A stretch of 64,000 nt of DNA from Oleiphilus messinensis (GCF_002162375.1 NZ_CP021425.1:6203276-6267275); one strand, 5' to 3'; shown: positions 9,209 to 19,330, counted from the first letter of the stretch. Numbers and translations are program-made. Notes: generated from the letters alone by a model not told the origin.

Positions 9209-10655
9209 CGAGAATTTTTTACTGCAGAGCGAGCCCGCTCGTGAGCTCTTTCATCTGCACGCCAAACCCCAGCCAGTTTTCGACTTCCATAACCACCTGA
9301 GCCCCTACGAAATCGCGAATAACATCGCGTACGCTAATATGACAGAAGTGTGGCTCAGTTCTGATCACTACAAGTGGCGAGCGATGCGCACGGCAGGTGT
9401 GCCGGAGCATTTGATTACCGGTAACGCAACAGATTGGGAAAAGTTCCGGGCCTGGGTACACACGCTGCCCCTGTGTCTGGGAAACCCGTTGTACCATTGG
9501 AGTCACATGGAGTTGCACAACCTGTTTGGCCTATCCGGTAAACGGCTGACTTCCGACAACGCCGAAGCAATCTGGCACCATTGCAATACCCGGCTCGCAG
9601 AACCGGGCTTCGGTGCCCGCAGTCTGCTGCAACAACAGAACGTTACAGCAATTGCCACAACTGACGATCCCACGGACTCGCTTGCCTATCATAAGCAGCT
9701 TGCCCGGGAAGATATGTTAGAACGTGCTCCGCAACCACCACACGATCCTGGAGCCCCCCGCACACCCCATTTGACCATGTATCCAACCTGGCGTCCGGAC
9801 AAGGTATTGAAGCTCGATCAACCCGGATTTCCAGAATATCTGCAACATCTTGCTACGGTCTCGGATATCGATATTCGCACCTTTTCTGACTTGTTGAACG
9901 CATTAACACGACGTCTGGAGCATTTTCAGCACCATGGTTGCCTGAGCGCAGATCATGGCTTTGACCGGTTCCTGTTCCAACCCGGAGCCTCTGAAGCCGA
10001 ATTAAATCGCATACTGGAGCTCGGCCGTAAACAACAACGTCTGACACTTCATGAACTGGGGCAGTTCCAAACCGAATTAATGCTCTGGCTGGGGCAAGAA
10101 TACGCCCGACGGGGCTGGGTCATGCAGTTACACATCGGGGCCATGCGCAACAATAATCAACGACTTTTTCAGCGACTGGGTACCGATGTTGGCGCAGATT
10201 CCATGCATGATGAACCCTACGCTCGCCCCCTTTCTCGTTTTCTGAACCAGCTGGATCTGCAGGAAGCATTGCCCAAAACCATTTTATACTGCCTCAATCC
10301 CGGTGCGAATGAAATGCTGGCAACCATGGCCGGCAACTTTCAAGGCGACGGGATTCCGGGCAAAATTCAATTTGGCGCGGCCTGGTGGTTTAATGATCAG
10401 AAGGATGGCATGATCCGGCAACTCACCCAGCTTGCCAGTATGAGTTTACTGAGCCAGTCTGTCGGGATGTTGACCGACTCCAGAAGTGTGCTGTCATTCG
10501 TACGACATGAGTATTTCCGGCGACTGCTGTGCAACATGGTAGGACAATGGATTGAGGATGGAGAAGCCCCCAATGACCTGCCAGCCCTGGGTCAGATTAT
10601 CGAGCGAATCTGTTATCAGAATGCGGTAGATTATTTCACCCCCCGATCCCAGTGA
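9192..10655 (+). CDS. uxaC: Glucuronate isomerase
   Basis: A 487-residue protein of expected UxaC length. The opening PVFDFHNHLSPYEIANN holds the HxH metal motif of this amidohydrolase-superfamily isomerase. Further family segments are MQLHIGAMRNNN, DVGADSMHDE and a C-terminal MLTDSRSVLSFVRHEYFRR. It converts D-glucuronate to D-fructuronate (or galacturonate to tagaturonate), the entry step of the pathway. Only mannonate-branch enzymes are seen here (no uxaA or uxaB), pointing to glucuronate. The ATG lies inside the 3' end of uxuB. Confidence 0.95.
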   Translation: MTPFLSENFLLQSEPARELFHLHAKPQPVFDFHNHLSPYEIANNIAYANMTEVWLSSDHYKWRAMRTAGVPEHLITGNATDWEKFRAWVHTLPLCLGNPLYHWSHMELHNLFGLSGKRLTSDNAEAIWHHCNTRLAEPGFGARSLLQQQNVTAIATTDDPTDSLAYHKQLAREDMLERAPQPPHDPGAPRTPHLTMYPTWRPDKVLKLDQPGFPEYLQHLATVSDIDIRTFSDLLNALTRRLEHFQHHGCLSADHGFDRFLFQPGASEAELNRILELGRKQQRLTLHELGQFQTELMLWLGQEYARRGWVMQLHIGAMRNNNQRLFQRLGTDVGADSMHDEPYARPLSRFLNQLDLQEALPKTILYCLNPGANEMLATMAGNFQGDGIPGKIQFGAAWWFNDQKDGMIRQLTQLASMSLLSQSVGMLTDSRSVLSFVRHEYFRRLLCNMVGQWIEDGEAPNDLPALGQIIERICYQNAVDYFTPRSQ

Positions 10656-10681
10656 CCCACCGAACGGATTTTTGAACCATT

Positions 10682-11722
10682 ATGCACTCTGCTCTGACCG
10701 CGAATACCACAACGCCAGGAAACCCGTCATCCATCCGAATCGGCTTAATCGGGGAATGCATGATCGAGCTACGGGGCCAACTCTTCGGCAAAATGGACCA
10801 GTATTATGGCGGCGATACCCTCAATACCGCCACGTATCTGAGCCGTTTGCAACGTGAACATACCGCTCCGGATACCCGAATTGAAGTTTCCTATATTACT
10901 GCCATGGGACAGGACAAGCTGAGCCAGACGATGATTGAGCACTGGCAGGCGGATGGTATCAATACGGATTTGGTGTTGATTGATCCCAAGCGCCACCCCG
11001 GGCTCTATATGATTCAACTGGATGAATCAGGAGAACGTCATTTCACTTACTGGCGCTCAGATTCAGCGGCTCGACATTTACTCTCACATGCTGATTTCAG
11101 CCGTGTGGAACAACGTTTAGGGTCCTTTGACTGGCTTTTTTTAAGTGGGATCAGCTATGCCATTCTCCCGGCAAATCAGGCAAATTACCTCCTGAATCGA
11201 ATACGAAAACAAAGAAACAAAGGGCAGCGCATTGCGTTCGATAGTAACTATCGCCCTGCCATGTGGGGCAATTTGAACCGATTGGAACTGCCTGCTTCCG
11301 CCAATGGTATTGCCATGAATACCGGACTGGAATGGGCGCGTCAGCTCTATGAACAACAATATCGCATCACCGATCTCATCTTTGTCACCTTCGACGATGA
11401 ACAGCAACTCTGGGGCGATACCCATCCGGAGCAGACCATTTCCCGCCTTCATGATGCCGGTATTCCTGAAATCGTAGTAAAAGTGGGCGAAAAAGGATGC
11501 CTTTACAGCCATATTGAGAGCACATCCGCCATACATTCCTACCCGGCAAAAGAGGTTCCTCAGATTGTTGATACCACGGCCGCAGGCGATGCTTTCAACG
11601 GTGGCTTCCTGCATGCCTACTTGAATCAACAGCCCATTCCGAGCTGTTGCGAACAAGCCAATCTGATTGCCAGTCGGGTGATTCAGCACCGGGGCGCAAT
11701 TATTCCGCCTCCCAAAGCGTAG
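10682..11722 (+). CDS. kdgK: 2-keto-3-deoxygluconate kinase (PfkB family)
   Basis: A 346-residue PfkB-type sugar kinase. The substrate-side motif IGLIGECMIELRG near residue 22 and YYGGDTLNTATYLSRL are characteristic of KdgK. The C-terminal motif DTTAAGDAFNGGF holds catalytic Asp303. It phosphorylates KDG, the UxuA product, to KDPG for the Entner-Doudoroff aldolase, which is not in this window. The N-terminus carries about 20 extra residues compared with E. coli KdgK, so translation could start slightly later. The last 23 bp overlap the convergent yjbH gene. Confidence 0.92.
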   Translation: MHSALTANTTTPGNPSSIRIGLIGECMIELRGQLFGKMDQYYGGDTLNTATYLSRLQREHTAPDTRIEVSYITAMGQDKLSQTMIEHWQADGINTDLVLIDPKRHPGLYMIQLDESGERHFTYWRSDSAARHLLSHADFSRVEQRLGSFDWLFLSGISYAILPANQANYLLNRIRKQRNKGQRIAFDSNYRPAMWGNLNRLELPASANGIAMNTGLEWARQLYEQQYRITDLIFVTFDDEQQLWGDTHPEQTISRLHDAGIPEIVVKVGEKGCLYSHIESTSAIHSYPAKEVPQIVDTTAAGDAFNGGFLHAYLNQQPIPSCCEQANLIASRVIQHRGAIIPPPKA

Positions 11723-13988
11723 CCGCATCCTGAATTCTCAATACATGGGAGCGGATATAAACCGGTGATAGTCGATCATGATTGAACATATCTTTCTCGA
11801 TTGTATACGTCGGTGTCGGTACTCTGACAAAGCTGACTTCAATCGGATTCGTATCCTGCCCCACGACGGTTTCAAGCCCATAGGACCAGCGTTCCACCAT
11901 TCTCGCCTGGAAGAACCAAGGTTTCATCGCTTTTCTCGGGGATAACGGAATCGTAATCGCAACACCGACGCCTTTGTAATCGGACTTTTTAAAATAAAGC
12001 GAGAACGTCGTATCACCAAAGTGATGCAGGGTTTCCAACAGATAACCCCGGTCTTCGTCGAGATACGTCCCGTAAGACACCTGGACAGCCGAGTCTAGCG
12101 AGGGAAAGTAATAGCGATACTGCCCGACATAGGACTGTCTTTTTTTATAGACTCGATCATCATCATTGTATAGCTCTGTCCAGCGGAGTCGAACCCGCTG
12201 ATGCCCCTCATCGAAATTCCAGACTGAGTCACTGACCCACCCCAACGTATCAAACAGGAATTTACCGGCACTGAGTGTCGAATAAATGTTGGGATTGATT
12301 TTGAAGGTTTGATTGAAATACAGATTTCTGAGCCCGGCCCGCATTTTCTGGTTCTTGAATCGGCCATTGCGAAAATCGTTCGTATGATAAATCGGCGTAT
12401 TCCAAATGGCAGTCAATTCATTGCCTTTCCAGATCGGCACGCCCAAATAAGTTCGTATCCCCATGGTAGAATCATTCACGCCATACTCAGTGGCGGTGTA
12501 GCCGCTAATAATCGGTTCAAAAATGACACGCGGCGTCCAGAACACATCACTGTCGGTACTCAAGTTAACCCAGGTGATGTTACGCTGAGCAGCAAATGCA
12601 GCAGACTCATCAATGTAAGCCACCTCCATGGTTCGTTCAAACTCGGAAACCGCTGCACAACGCTCATTCAAGCGAATGCACTCTGGTGCAATCAGGGCCT
12701 GTATACGCTTCAGGGGTGCCGTGACTTGGATAATCGGAATATCCAGATTCTTTAACACCACCGAGAGCGAATCAAGCTCAATACCACTTGATGCCACGGC
12801 CGCGAAAACAACACCAAACACGTCAATTTCATTATTGTTTAAGACATTGTTTTCAAGTACCACATAGAGGCTATTCGCGTTAAACCCGACTTCAACCCCC
12901 TCAAATCCGTATTCGATTAATACCAGACCCAACTGCTTAGTGCGCAAACGCAACACTGCGGCAGAGCCATCTTCCATAGGGGGTACGCTCTGACCAATGT
13001 TTGTTGGATCAAACAGATCATTCATTTTCATTTTGTCTTGGGAATCAGGACGACCAAATGTCTCTGGAGCAATCGACTGCTCGGTTTGCACAATAGCAGA
13101 CGGCTCTGATGCTTTTTGCTTCGGTTGATCTATCTCTGCGTTGTCCTGACCGGAATTTTGATCATGCCTTTCGGATTGCGTGTTTTCGAGCCCCAAATGC
13201 GCCATTGCGCTATCACGGATGTTCTCAAAAGGATCTTCACGACTGATACGTTGTTTAGTCAACGGAATCGATAAGGAAATACCAAAAAAGTTCTTGTCAC
13301 GAATTTTGGGAGCATCCGTCAACAGCTGGACTTTTAATCCGATATCGATGGGGAAATTTCCAAGTGTAACCGGCAACTGCAACTGACCGCCCACATTTGA
13401 ATCTGCGCCATCGTATTCAGCCATTAAACGTAACCAGTCCAATGGCATCCATTCTATACCACCGAAAACGCCATCCATTCGGCCAACATGGCTTTCACTT
13501 TTGCCAATTCCGGCACTGAATCGAAAATCAGAAATGGTTTTACTGGCGACAACAAATTTCGCGTCGAAGTAATTCGAAGCGCCTCCCAGGTCTTGAATCC
13601 CGGCCGCTAAATCGAACCAGTCTTCCGGAATGAAAGGGGCGTGTACTTTGATATTTGCAGACAAATCTCGAGTCTCACCGGCATTTTCCGGGAGAAAACT
13701 GTTGTCATGGGTATTGGTTGCAGCAATGCGTCCCGTCAGTTCGAAATGCGGAAAGAAACCAATTCCCAAAATATAATTATCCGCATACGCATATTGGTCC
13801 CGACCTCTTTCTGCCAGTTGATCCGAAAACATAAAAGTAGCCGAACCATATTCCATCACGCCCCCATGGGGGGTATTCAACAAACCGGAAAAACCTTGAA
13901 ACGAAAGTGTATTTTCTTCAGCTCGCGTGATTTGAGCAAAAAGCACACAAAACCAGAGGATAACAACAAAAAACCTAGAAACTCGCAA
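11700..13988 (-). CDS. YjbH-type outer-membrane beta-barrel protein
   Basis: A 762-residue exported protein: a signal peptide (residues 1-23, ending ITRAEE), then the YjbH hallmark LSFQGFSGLLNTPHGGVMEYG and GIGFFPHFELTGRI, alternating beta-strand sequence, a low-complexity linker at about residues 265-330 and a second barrel-like half. In E. coli, YjbH belongs to yjbEFGH, implicated in an extracellular polysaccharide. Here no yjbE/F/G neighbours are seen, so this is an orphan copy. The 3' end overlaps kdgK by 23 bp tail-to-tail. An outer-membrane location is inferred from the family. Confidence 0.85.
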   Translation of the reverse strand: MRVSRFFVVILWFCVLFAQITRAEENTLSFQGFSGLLNTPHGGVMEYGSATFMFSDQLAERGRDQYAYADNYILGIGFFPHFELTGRIAATNTHDNSFLPENAGETRDLSANIKVHAPFIPEDWFDLAAGIQDLGGASNYFDAKFVVASKTISDFRFSAGIGKSESHVGRMDGVFGGIEWMPLDWLRLMAEYDGADSNVGGQLQLPVTLGNFPIDIGLKVQLLTDAPKIRDKNFFGISLSIPLTKQRISREDPFENIRDSAMAHLGLENTQSERHDQNSGQDNAEIDQPKQKASEPSAIVQTEQSIAPETFGRPDSQDKMKMNDLFDPTNIGQSVPPMEDGSAAVLRLRTKQLGLVLIEYGFEGVEVGFNANSLYVVLENNVLNNNEIDVFGVVFAAVASSGIELDSLSVVLKNLDIPIIQVTAPLKRIQALIAPECIRLNERCAAVSEFERTMEVAYIDESAAFAAQRNITWVNLSTDSDVFWTPRVIFEPIISGYTATEYGVNDSTMGIRTYLGVPIWKGNELTAIWNTPIYHTNDFRNGRFKNQKMRAGLRNLYFNQTFKINPNIYSTLSAGKFLFDTLGWVSDSVWNFDEGHQRVRLRWTELYNDDDRVYKKRQSYVGQYRYYFPSLDSAVQVSYGTYLDEDRGYLLETLHHFGDTTFSLYFKKSDYKGVGVAITIPLSPRKAMKPWFFQARMVERWSYGLETVVGQDTNPIEVSFVRVPTPTYTIEKDMFNHDRLSPVYIRSHVLRIQDAATLWEAE

Positions 13989-14358
13989 ACGATCAATCCC
14001 GTAAAATAGTATCCATTATTACAACGTCAAATATCACATCGAGGCAGCCTGATGCCGGAATGGGCTAGGTGATTGACGTTTCTTCTTTAGCCTCTGCACT
14101 TAACGATAGCACTTAATCAGACGATGTCCCATAAGCATAGGCTAACGGGTCAATAAACCGGTATAGACTTCAGTATGAGAGCGGCCACGGCCTACTAAGT
14201 ACCCGTCAAGAAACGCCTTAAAATTATCCTGCTGCTCGACCGAATAATCGATACACCATTGTAAAAAATGATGCAGTAGACGGGGTCCAGCAGAACTGCC
14301 AGACCCCTGAAGTAAGAAGTGATAGATAAGAGGGGATCGATAAGAGCTGAAATGCAGC
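13989..14358. other. Intergenic stretch, no confident gene
   Basis: About 370 bp between yjbH and the PEP-CTERM gene. An imperfect inverted repeat (AACGTCAA near 14022 and TTGACGTT near 14072) lies upstream of yjbH. On the minus strand a frame is open from about 14340 to a TAG at 14142 and ends with a protein-like tail (DGYLVGRGRSHTEVYTGLL), but it has no plausible start codon. I could not assign it. Confidence 0.4.
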
Positions 14359-15042
14359 TTAGCGCAAACGCTTGGATTTGCGATAGGCTACAAACAACAA
14401 TCCTCCTGCAAACAAGGTCCATGTAGACGGTTCGGGAAGAGAAATGAAAATATCACTGCCCAAAGTCAGATCGTCCAGGCCAAAATACAAACTCTGATCA
14501 GTGGTCGCGCCACCATTCGCAAGGCCAAAATGAATGGACTCAATCTTTAACAAGGATGTGATCCCGAAAAACTGGAAATCGAAACCACTGGTTTCCGGTA
14601 AAGCATAATCCTGCGTGCTGCCATCACCGAATGTGACCCAGGCGTGGAAGAATTCAGAAGAATTACCAAAAATAGGCCGTTCCGTCAGAAAATCAAAGCC
14701 AACACCGTACACCCCGTTTCCAGTAACCAAACGAGATCCGGTGAAATCCAGCAAAAAGCTGCCATTACAGCCAGAACAGTAATATTGATCACCAGACTGC
14801 GTCACCATATTCAGATTATTAAAGCCTGTGGACTGATAACTCGTTTCGCCAAAAACAGCAGACATCCCGGCATCAGTAAGGTTGGTTGTGTACGCGGAAT
14901 TTTCGAAGTCATCCGTAAGCTGAGTAACCAGCTCATTCTCGAACAACGCCCGGTCTGAATAGATCACGGCACCGTTTGAAATAGTGCTCAGGCCCAGTAA
15001 TGTCATCAGCAAAATACCGCGATGAATAAATTTTTGTAGCAT
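14359..15042 (-). CDS. PEP-CTERM sorting domain protein
   Basis: A 227-residue secreted protein with a signal peptide (about 1-23, up to ISNGA) and a classical PEP-CTERM tail: the PEP motif in LPEPSTW, a hydrophobic helix (TLFAGGLLFVAY) and a basic end (RKSKRLR). Such tails are processed by an exosortase (EpsH/XrtA), usually encoded with exopolysaccharide genes; no exosortase is in this window. The start at 15042 is preceded by an AGGGGG ribosome site, and it is preferred over a longer upstream frame because it places the signal peptide first. The middle region holds a CSGC cysteine pair and resembles generic PEP-CTERM carbohydrate-binding-like cargo, but I cannot name a domain. Confidence 0.85.
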   Translation of the reverse strand: MLQKFIHRGILLMTLLGLSTISNGAVIYSDRALFENELVTQLTDDFENSAYTTNLTDAGMSAVFGETSYQSTGFNNLNMVTQSGDQYYCSGCNGSFLLDFTGSRLVTGNGVYGVGFDFLTERPIFGNSSEFFHAWVTFGDGSTQDYALPETSGFDFQFFGITSLLKIESIHFGLANGGATTDQSLYFGLDDLTLGSDIFISLPEPSTWTLFAGGLLFVAYRKSKRLR

Positions 15043-15292
15043 AGCAAGCCCCCTAAACACGATCATTCTTGTCATTGTGACTGCCCATGCTAAATCTGAT
15101 CCCCTCCATTGGTACAGATCAAAACTGACGTGGAAAAGCGATAATGAGATAGCCGTCACAATTTTATCTAATTAGTACGTAAATCCACCAACTTCAAAAG
15201 CCATCCTCTTTTGAGCTTATTCGTCAATTTTTGAGTTTTACCGAGCTATAATTGACTAAATATTAATCTATCAGTAATCACGCTGACAGAGG

Positions 15293-15604
15293 TTGACCTT
15301 GAGCATTTCAGTTCCCGGGTACCAGATTCTAGAGCGGCTTTCCGAAACTCGAAATACACGAGTCTACCGGGGATATCGAGATGCCGACCAGTTACCGGTT
15401 ATTCTGCACACAACCGGAGCTGAATTTGCATCCATTCAGCAATATGCAAAACTTGCTTTCTCCCACGTGGTTTTAACCCAGTTTGAACACCCCAATATCA
15501 CCCGCATTGTGGACTGGATAGATGATCAATACCATCCCTGTCTGGTCATGGAGGATATTGGCGGGATTGACCTCAACCAATATGTGCAACAGTTCGATGG
15601 ATGA
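15293..15604 (+). pseudogene. N-terminal remnant of a Ser/Thr-kinase-like multi-sensor histidine kinase
   Basis: Codes for 103 residues matching the first lobe of a protein-kinase-like domain: VPGYQILERLSETRNTRVYRG (glycine-loop region), a hydrophobic strand (PVILHTT) and HPNITRIVDWIDDQYHPCLV leading to MEDIGGIDLNQYV. It then stops at a TGA. Such a start is typical of very large kinase-AAA-GAF-histidine-kinase proteins of well over 1500 residues. The matching C-terminal end of such a protein lies at about 16046-16255, so the middle appears to have been lost. The start codon is TTG (15293 or 15299). Confidence 0.75.
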
Positions 15605-15731
15605 AAGTTCGTAATACTTTTAGCCTTTCATGAAAAAAGCTTATTTATAAACTTAGGATTTGTTAGATTTATGCAATGATGAACTTCTTAAAATCATTGT
15701 CATAAAAACCAAATCAAAGGAAGTATTTTTA

Positions 15732-16024
15732 ATGAACGAAAAAATATCTTATTTCTACTTGGAGTTATATTTCTAGGGGTTCCGTACTTGGTACTATTCA
15801 TGTCCTTCGATATGCCAGTTGTGGGGTGTGTCTCATTTGTCGTTCTCGCCTATTTAGTAAGTTGGAAATGGCGCAAGAAAGAGAAATATTGCGGTATTTG
15901 TCATCAAGAACTTCAAAGAACCACCTACATCTACAAAGACTCTAAAAAGAAACTGAAGATATGTGCAGTTTGTAATGGTGAGCTGAGAAAACAGATTAGT
16001 CGAAGAGCCGTTAATACATTATAA
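15732..16024 (+). CDS. Small membrane protein with two CxxC pairs, apparent frameshift at its start
   Basis: An AT-rich gene between two halves of a broken kinase gene. A ribosome site (aaggaag) and ATG at 15732 begin MNEK; one base missing from the run of six A's at 15739-15744 throws the frame off. With one extra A the product would run on through a hydrophobic segment (NILFLLGVIFLGVPYLVLF), a second one (VVGCVSFVVLAYLVSW) and a soluble tail with CGIC and CAVC pairs, a probable zinc ribbon. Without that correction, translation would need the TTG at 15788 and give 78 residues. This could be a real mutation, slippage control or a sequence error. Function unknown. Confidence 0.5.
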
Positions 16025-16045
16025 AATTTCATTTTCTATTTTAGT

Positions 16046-16255
16046 GACTCTAACTACCAGTGCGCCAATAAATTATTCAACAGCTTTCAGCGGTTACATA
16101 CCGATAAGGAGTTTGAAGGTACCGGTATTGGCCTGGCAACCGTTAGGAGAGTACTTGAAAAACATGGCGGAACGATCTGGGCGTATTCAGAGCGGGAAAA
16201 AGGGGCTACTTTTTATTTTACGCTACCCACAGCGGCACCCGCTGTTGGCGTCTAA
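16046..16255 (+). pseudogene. C-terminal remnant of a histidine kinase (ATPase G2 box)
   Basis: This frame reads [11 protein letters not shown], then [20 protein letters not shown] and a closing [20 protein letters not shown] before a TAA. It is the F- and G2-box end of a HATPase domain, without the H-box or N-box. It has no start codon. It follows in the same direction as the kinase-like N-terminal remnant ending at 15604, which fits one large sensor-kinase gene that has lost its interior. Confidence 0.8.
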
Positions 16256-16313
16256 ACTCATTATCTGAAAATACACATCCAATCAAACTGCCCGCAACAA
16301 GGAGAACCGAAAA

Positions 16314-17054
16314 ATGCTTCGCCTGTTTTTCGTTATTATGTCTATTTTTCTCAGCAGCTGTGCCGGTCTCATGCCATCCGCTTCACCCGAGGATGTCGCG
16401 AAAATCAAATCCCTCGCAAACCAATACCAGACCGGACAACCGCGTCAATTAAGTGCATCAGACGCAAATCGAGTCCCCCTGCAACGAGGTCAGTGGGTTG
16501 CCTCACTCACTACATCAAAAAGCGACCCGAATGATATCAGCCTGCAAATTCAAAAAGTGGTCAGTATCCAGGGAACAACCGTGGTTATCGAATCGGAAAC
16601 CTACGCCTCCACCAATGACGCAAAACGCCAGGTTATTCAGCAGGAGTTTCACAATTTCCCGGTTCAGGCAAAAACCGCCTATACCAAGGATGAAGCTGCC
16701 AGTCTGGTAAGTAATATGTCCTTCGGCAGTATGAAAATGATGGATGAAAACGGCCGTGTTACGACCCTCCCAAACCTGCCGATGGGAATCGGACAAATGG
16801 GCGCAGCCCTAGTGCGTACCAACATCAGCAGCGGTGAAATTACCAAAACCGCGTGCCAGAGTGCCTATTTCAGCTCATCCTCCTGCTATGTTATGCCGTT
16901 TAATACCAGCGTGATGTTTATGAGCATATCCGGTACCAGTTACGGCCACGGAGCAATACCTATCGCAGGGTACCTCATGACCGAGACGGACCAACACAAA
17001 ATTGAAGTAATTGGCTATGGCATGAGTGGTGCAAAAGTGATTATCAACCAATAA
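16314..17054 (+). CDS. Putative lipoprotein of unknown function
   Basis: A 246-residue protein with a lipoprotein signal peptide: hydrophobic residues 3-14, then the lipobox LSSC with the lipidated Cys at about residue 16. The mature part is rich in polar beta-type sequence, has a moderately hydrophobic glycine/methionine-rich centre (NLPMGIGQMGAAL) and a cysteine pair in ACQSAYFSSSSCYVM. A strong ribosome site (aaggag) lies 10 bases before the ATG. It stands alone, downstream of the broken kinase gene. I do not recognise a family. Confidence 0.7.
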   Translation: MLRLFFVIMSIFLSSCAGLMPSASPEDVAKIKSLANQYQTGQPRQLSASDANRVPLQRGQWVASLTTSKSDPNDISLQIQKVVSIQGTTVVIESETYASTNDAKRQVIQQEFHNFPVQAKTAYTKDEAASLVSNMSFGSMKMMDENGRVTTLPNLPMGIGQMGAALVRTNISSGEITKTACQSAYFSSSSCYVMPFNTSVMFMSISGTSYGHGAIPIAGYLMTETDQHKIEVIGYGMSGAKVIINQ

Positions 17055-17373
17055 AATACAGTTGGTACCCCATTGTTTTTGTTAACATTATCAGCCAATT
17101 GAATACCAAAAATCAGCGTACCTCAACACACATCTAAGAGTTTTTAAACCTCGCAAACGTAATGTGTCGAGGTACTCGCTGAGTCGCAAACCTTACATTG
17201 AATACATAACACATATATTGATAGGCATAACGATATATATTCCCTGCGCAAACTGATAATGAGTCACGTTTTTCAACGACTGTTTATTTGGCGAACGATT
17301 GTTTCTAAACTAAGCTTCACGCGATCCTTTTAATTAATATAGAAATAAAAAAAGCAGTTTAAGGCATCGTTAA
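17055..17373. other. Intergenic stretch with a long-looped inverted repeat
   Basis: No gene seen. GTACCTCAACACA at 17118-17130 faces its near-complement at 17163-17175 (12 of 13 pairs), with 32 bases between. The AT-rich sequence from about 17190 to 17350 probably holds the promoter of the chemoreceptor gene. Confidence 0.5.
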
Positions 17374-19251
17374 ATGACAAAAACCATTAAGCGTAAATTT
17401 ATTTTTACCAGTGCATTTGTGTTCCTTTCAATCACCACCATCCTGTTTCTAAACCACTTCGCATCTCAGAAAATAAAGCTTTTCAAAAACGTTGAGCTCA
17501 ATGTCAGTCAGATCCAAAGTGCAATGTTAATGCAACGGCGCAATGAGAAAGACTTCATCATCCGGCTTGATCTCAAATACCAGGAAAAGTTCGATAACAA
17601 TTTCGAAATACTTACCAAGCGCGTAACAACGCTCATGACTCTGGCAGCCGAAGCAGACTTGAACAGCGAGTTGGTCGACTCGATGCAGAATGCGTTTAAC
17701 AACTACAAGGCGAGTTTCCACAAGTTTGTAGAAACCCATAAGCAGCTTGGCTTACATAAAACCGATGGGCTTTATGGTGCTTTAAGGGCCGCAGTACACC
17801 GAGCAGAACAAGAAATCCTGTCATTGGAGGATTCCACTCTGCGGGCTCAAATGCTGCAACTGCGACGAAACGAAAAAGATTTCATGCTCAGGGATGATCC
17901 AAAGTATTTAGTGAAATTTCAGAACAACATTGAAAAATTCCGAGCGCTCCTGTCAGCCAGTGATCACGCTGCAGACCACAAAAAAGCCATCGCAACCCAT
18001 ATTGACGACTACAAGTCGAAATTCGAAAATTTCGTTGCCAAGAAAGACGAGCTGGGTTTGGACAGTAGATCCGGTTTGCGTGGCACTATGAGGGCAGAGG
18101 TTCATGAAGCTGAGGCATTACTGGAGCAGATATCAACGCAGCTCAATGACGTGGTGGCGTCACAAGTCGGTAATCTAGCCACATTTCAAAACCTGATCGC
18201 CGCGGTCGGCCTCATACTGGGTTTGATTATCATCGCGATGCTGAGTTGGCTCTCCTTCGTCGTCCTCAAACCCATTAAAGATATGTCGAAAACGATGGTC
18301 GACGCGGCACACAACAGTGATTTATGCGCTCGAATTCAATTTAATCGTGCAGACGAACTCGGCAAAATGGGGGCTGCTTTTAATGAAATGCTGTCCCGCT
18401 TTCAGGAAAGCATTAAACAAGTCAGCCAGACCGCCTCTGAGTTGTACCAGGAATCTCAAACAATCGCGAGCAACGCAACCCTCGCCTGTGATGGGGTAAA
18501 TCAGCAACAACTGAACACAGACCAAGTCGCTACGGCTCTGAGCCAGATGTCCATATCTATCCAAAACGTCGCAAAAAACACCAATGAAGCGGCGAATAGC
18601 GCGTTAGTCGCACAGAAAGAGTCAGAAGATGGCAGTCACTTGGTACAACGCGCATCGGATTCCATCATGGCGCTTTCCAAAAGTATTGTTGGTGCTTCCT
18701 CTTGCATCCAGAAAGTGGAGCAAAATACGGATCAAATCGGATCTGTGCTTTCCGTTATCCGGGAGATCGCCGAACAAACCAATTTACTGGCACTGAATGC
18801 GGCCATTGAATCCGCAAGAGCCGGTGAGCAGGGGCGGGGTTTTGCGGTGGTTGCGGATGAGGTTCGGACCCTCGCCGGGCGCACCCAGACGGCAACGATG
18901 GAAATTCAAAACATGATCGAAGCCCTGCAATCCGGAACCCGGGAATCGGTTGAACGCATGATCGAAAGCGACAGACTCTCTCAAGTCAGCGTCGATGAAA
19001 TATCAAAATCCAGAGATGCTTTAGCCAAGATCGTCAATGCGATCACACTGATCACGGACATGAGTGCACAGATTTCAAGTGCGACAGAAGAACAAGGCGC
19101 TGCCGCAGAAGAAATCAACACCAATGTCGTTGAAATTAACAATGCCGCATTATCCACTACCGCATTTTCCAGAAAAGTTGGCGATGCCAGCGCTACGCTT
19201 ACTCAGCTTGCGACGGCGTTAAATGGATTAACCCAAACATTCAGAGTCTGA
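17374..19251 (+). CDS. Methyl-accepting chemotaxis protein with HBM sensor domain
   Basis: A 625-residue receptor. TM1 is at about 10-27 and TM2 at about 272-296. The periplasmic region holds two similar helical halves, each with an RRNEKDF motif (about residues 51 and 165), the signature of the helical bimodular (HBM) sensor domain that binds small organic acids in Pseudomonas receptors. A HAMP domain (about 297-350) and a long signalling coiled coil follow; its hairpin tip around residue 467 contains [20 protein letters not shown]. No CheB/CheR-binding pentapeptide is seen at the C-terminus. The ligand cannot be told from the sequence. Confidence 0.93.
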   Translation: MTKTIKRKFIFTSAFVFLSITTILFLNHFASQKIKLFKNVELNVSQIQSAMLMQRRNEKDFIIRLDLKYQEKFDNNFEILTKRVTTLMTLAAEADLNSELVDSMQNAFNNYKASFHKFVETHKQLGLHKTDGLYGALRAAVHRAEQEILSLEDSTLRAQMLQLRRNEKDFMLRDDPKYLVKFQNNIEKFRALLSASDHAADHKKAIATHIDDYKSKFENFVAKKDELGLDSRSGLRGTMRAEVHEAEALLEQISTQLNDVVASQVGNLATFQNLIAAVGLILGLIIIAMLSWLSFVVLKPIKDMSKTMVDAAHNSDLCARIQFNRADELGKMGAAFNEMLSRFQESIKQVSQTASELYQESQTIASNATLACDGVNQQQLNTDQVATALSQMSISIQNVAKNTNEAANSALVAQKESEDGSHLVQRASDSIMALSKSIVGASSCIQKVEQNTDQIGSVLSVIREIAEQTNLLALNAAIESARAGEQGRGFAVVADEVRTLAGRTQTATMEIQNMIEALQSGTRESVERMIESDRLSQVSVDEISKSRDALAKIVNAITLITDMSAQISSATEEQGAAAEEINTNVVEINNAALSTTAFSRKVGDASATLTQLATALNGLTQTFRV

Positions 19252-19283
19252 TTATTTCATCTGGGCATTTTTACACTGGCTAC

Positions 19284-19312
19284 AAATTCAGCGCCTTTAA
19301 GGCGCTGAATTT
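19284..19312. terminator. Bidirectional intrinsic terminator
   Basis: A perfect 12-bp stem (AAATTCAGCGCC at 19284-19295, complement at 19301-19312) with a 5-base loop and A/T-rich flanks, between the convergent chemoreceptor and dehydrogenase transcription units. Confidence 0.8.
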
Positions 19313-19330
19313 CCCGATCAGAGCAACGTT

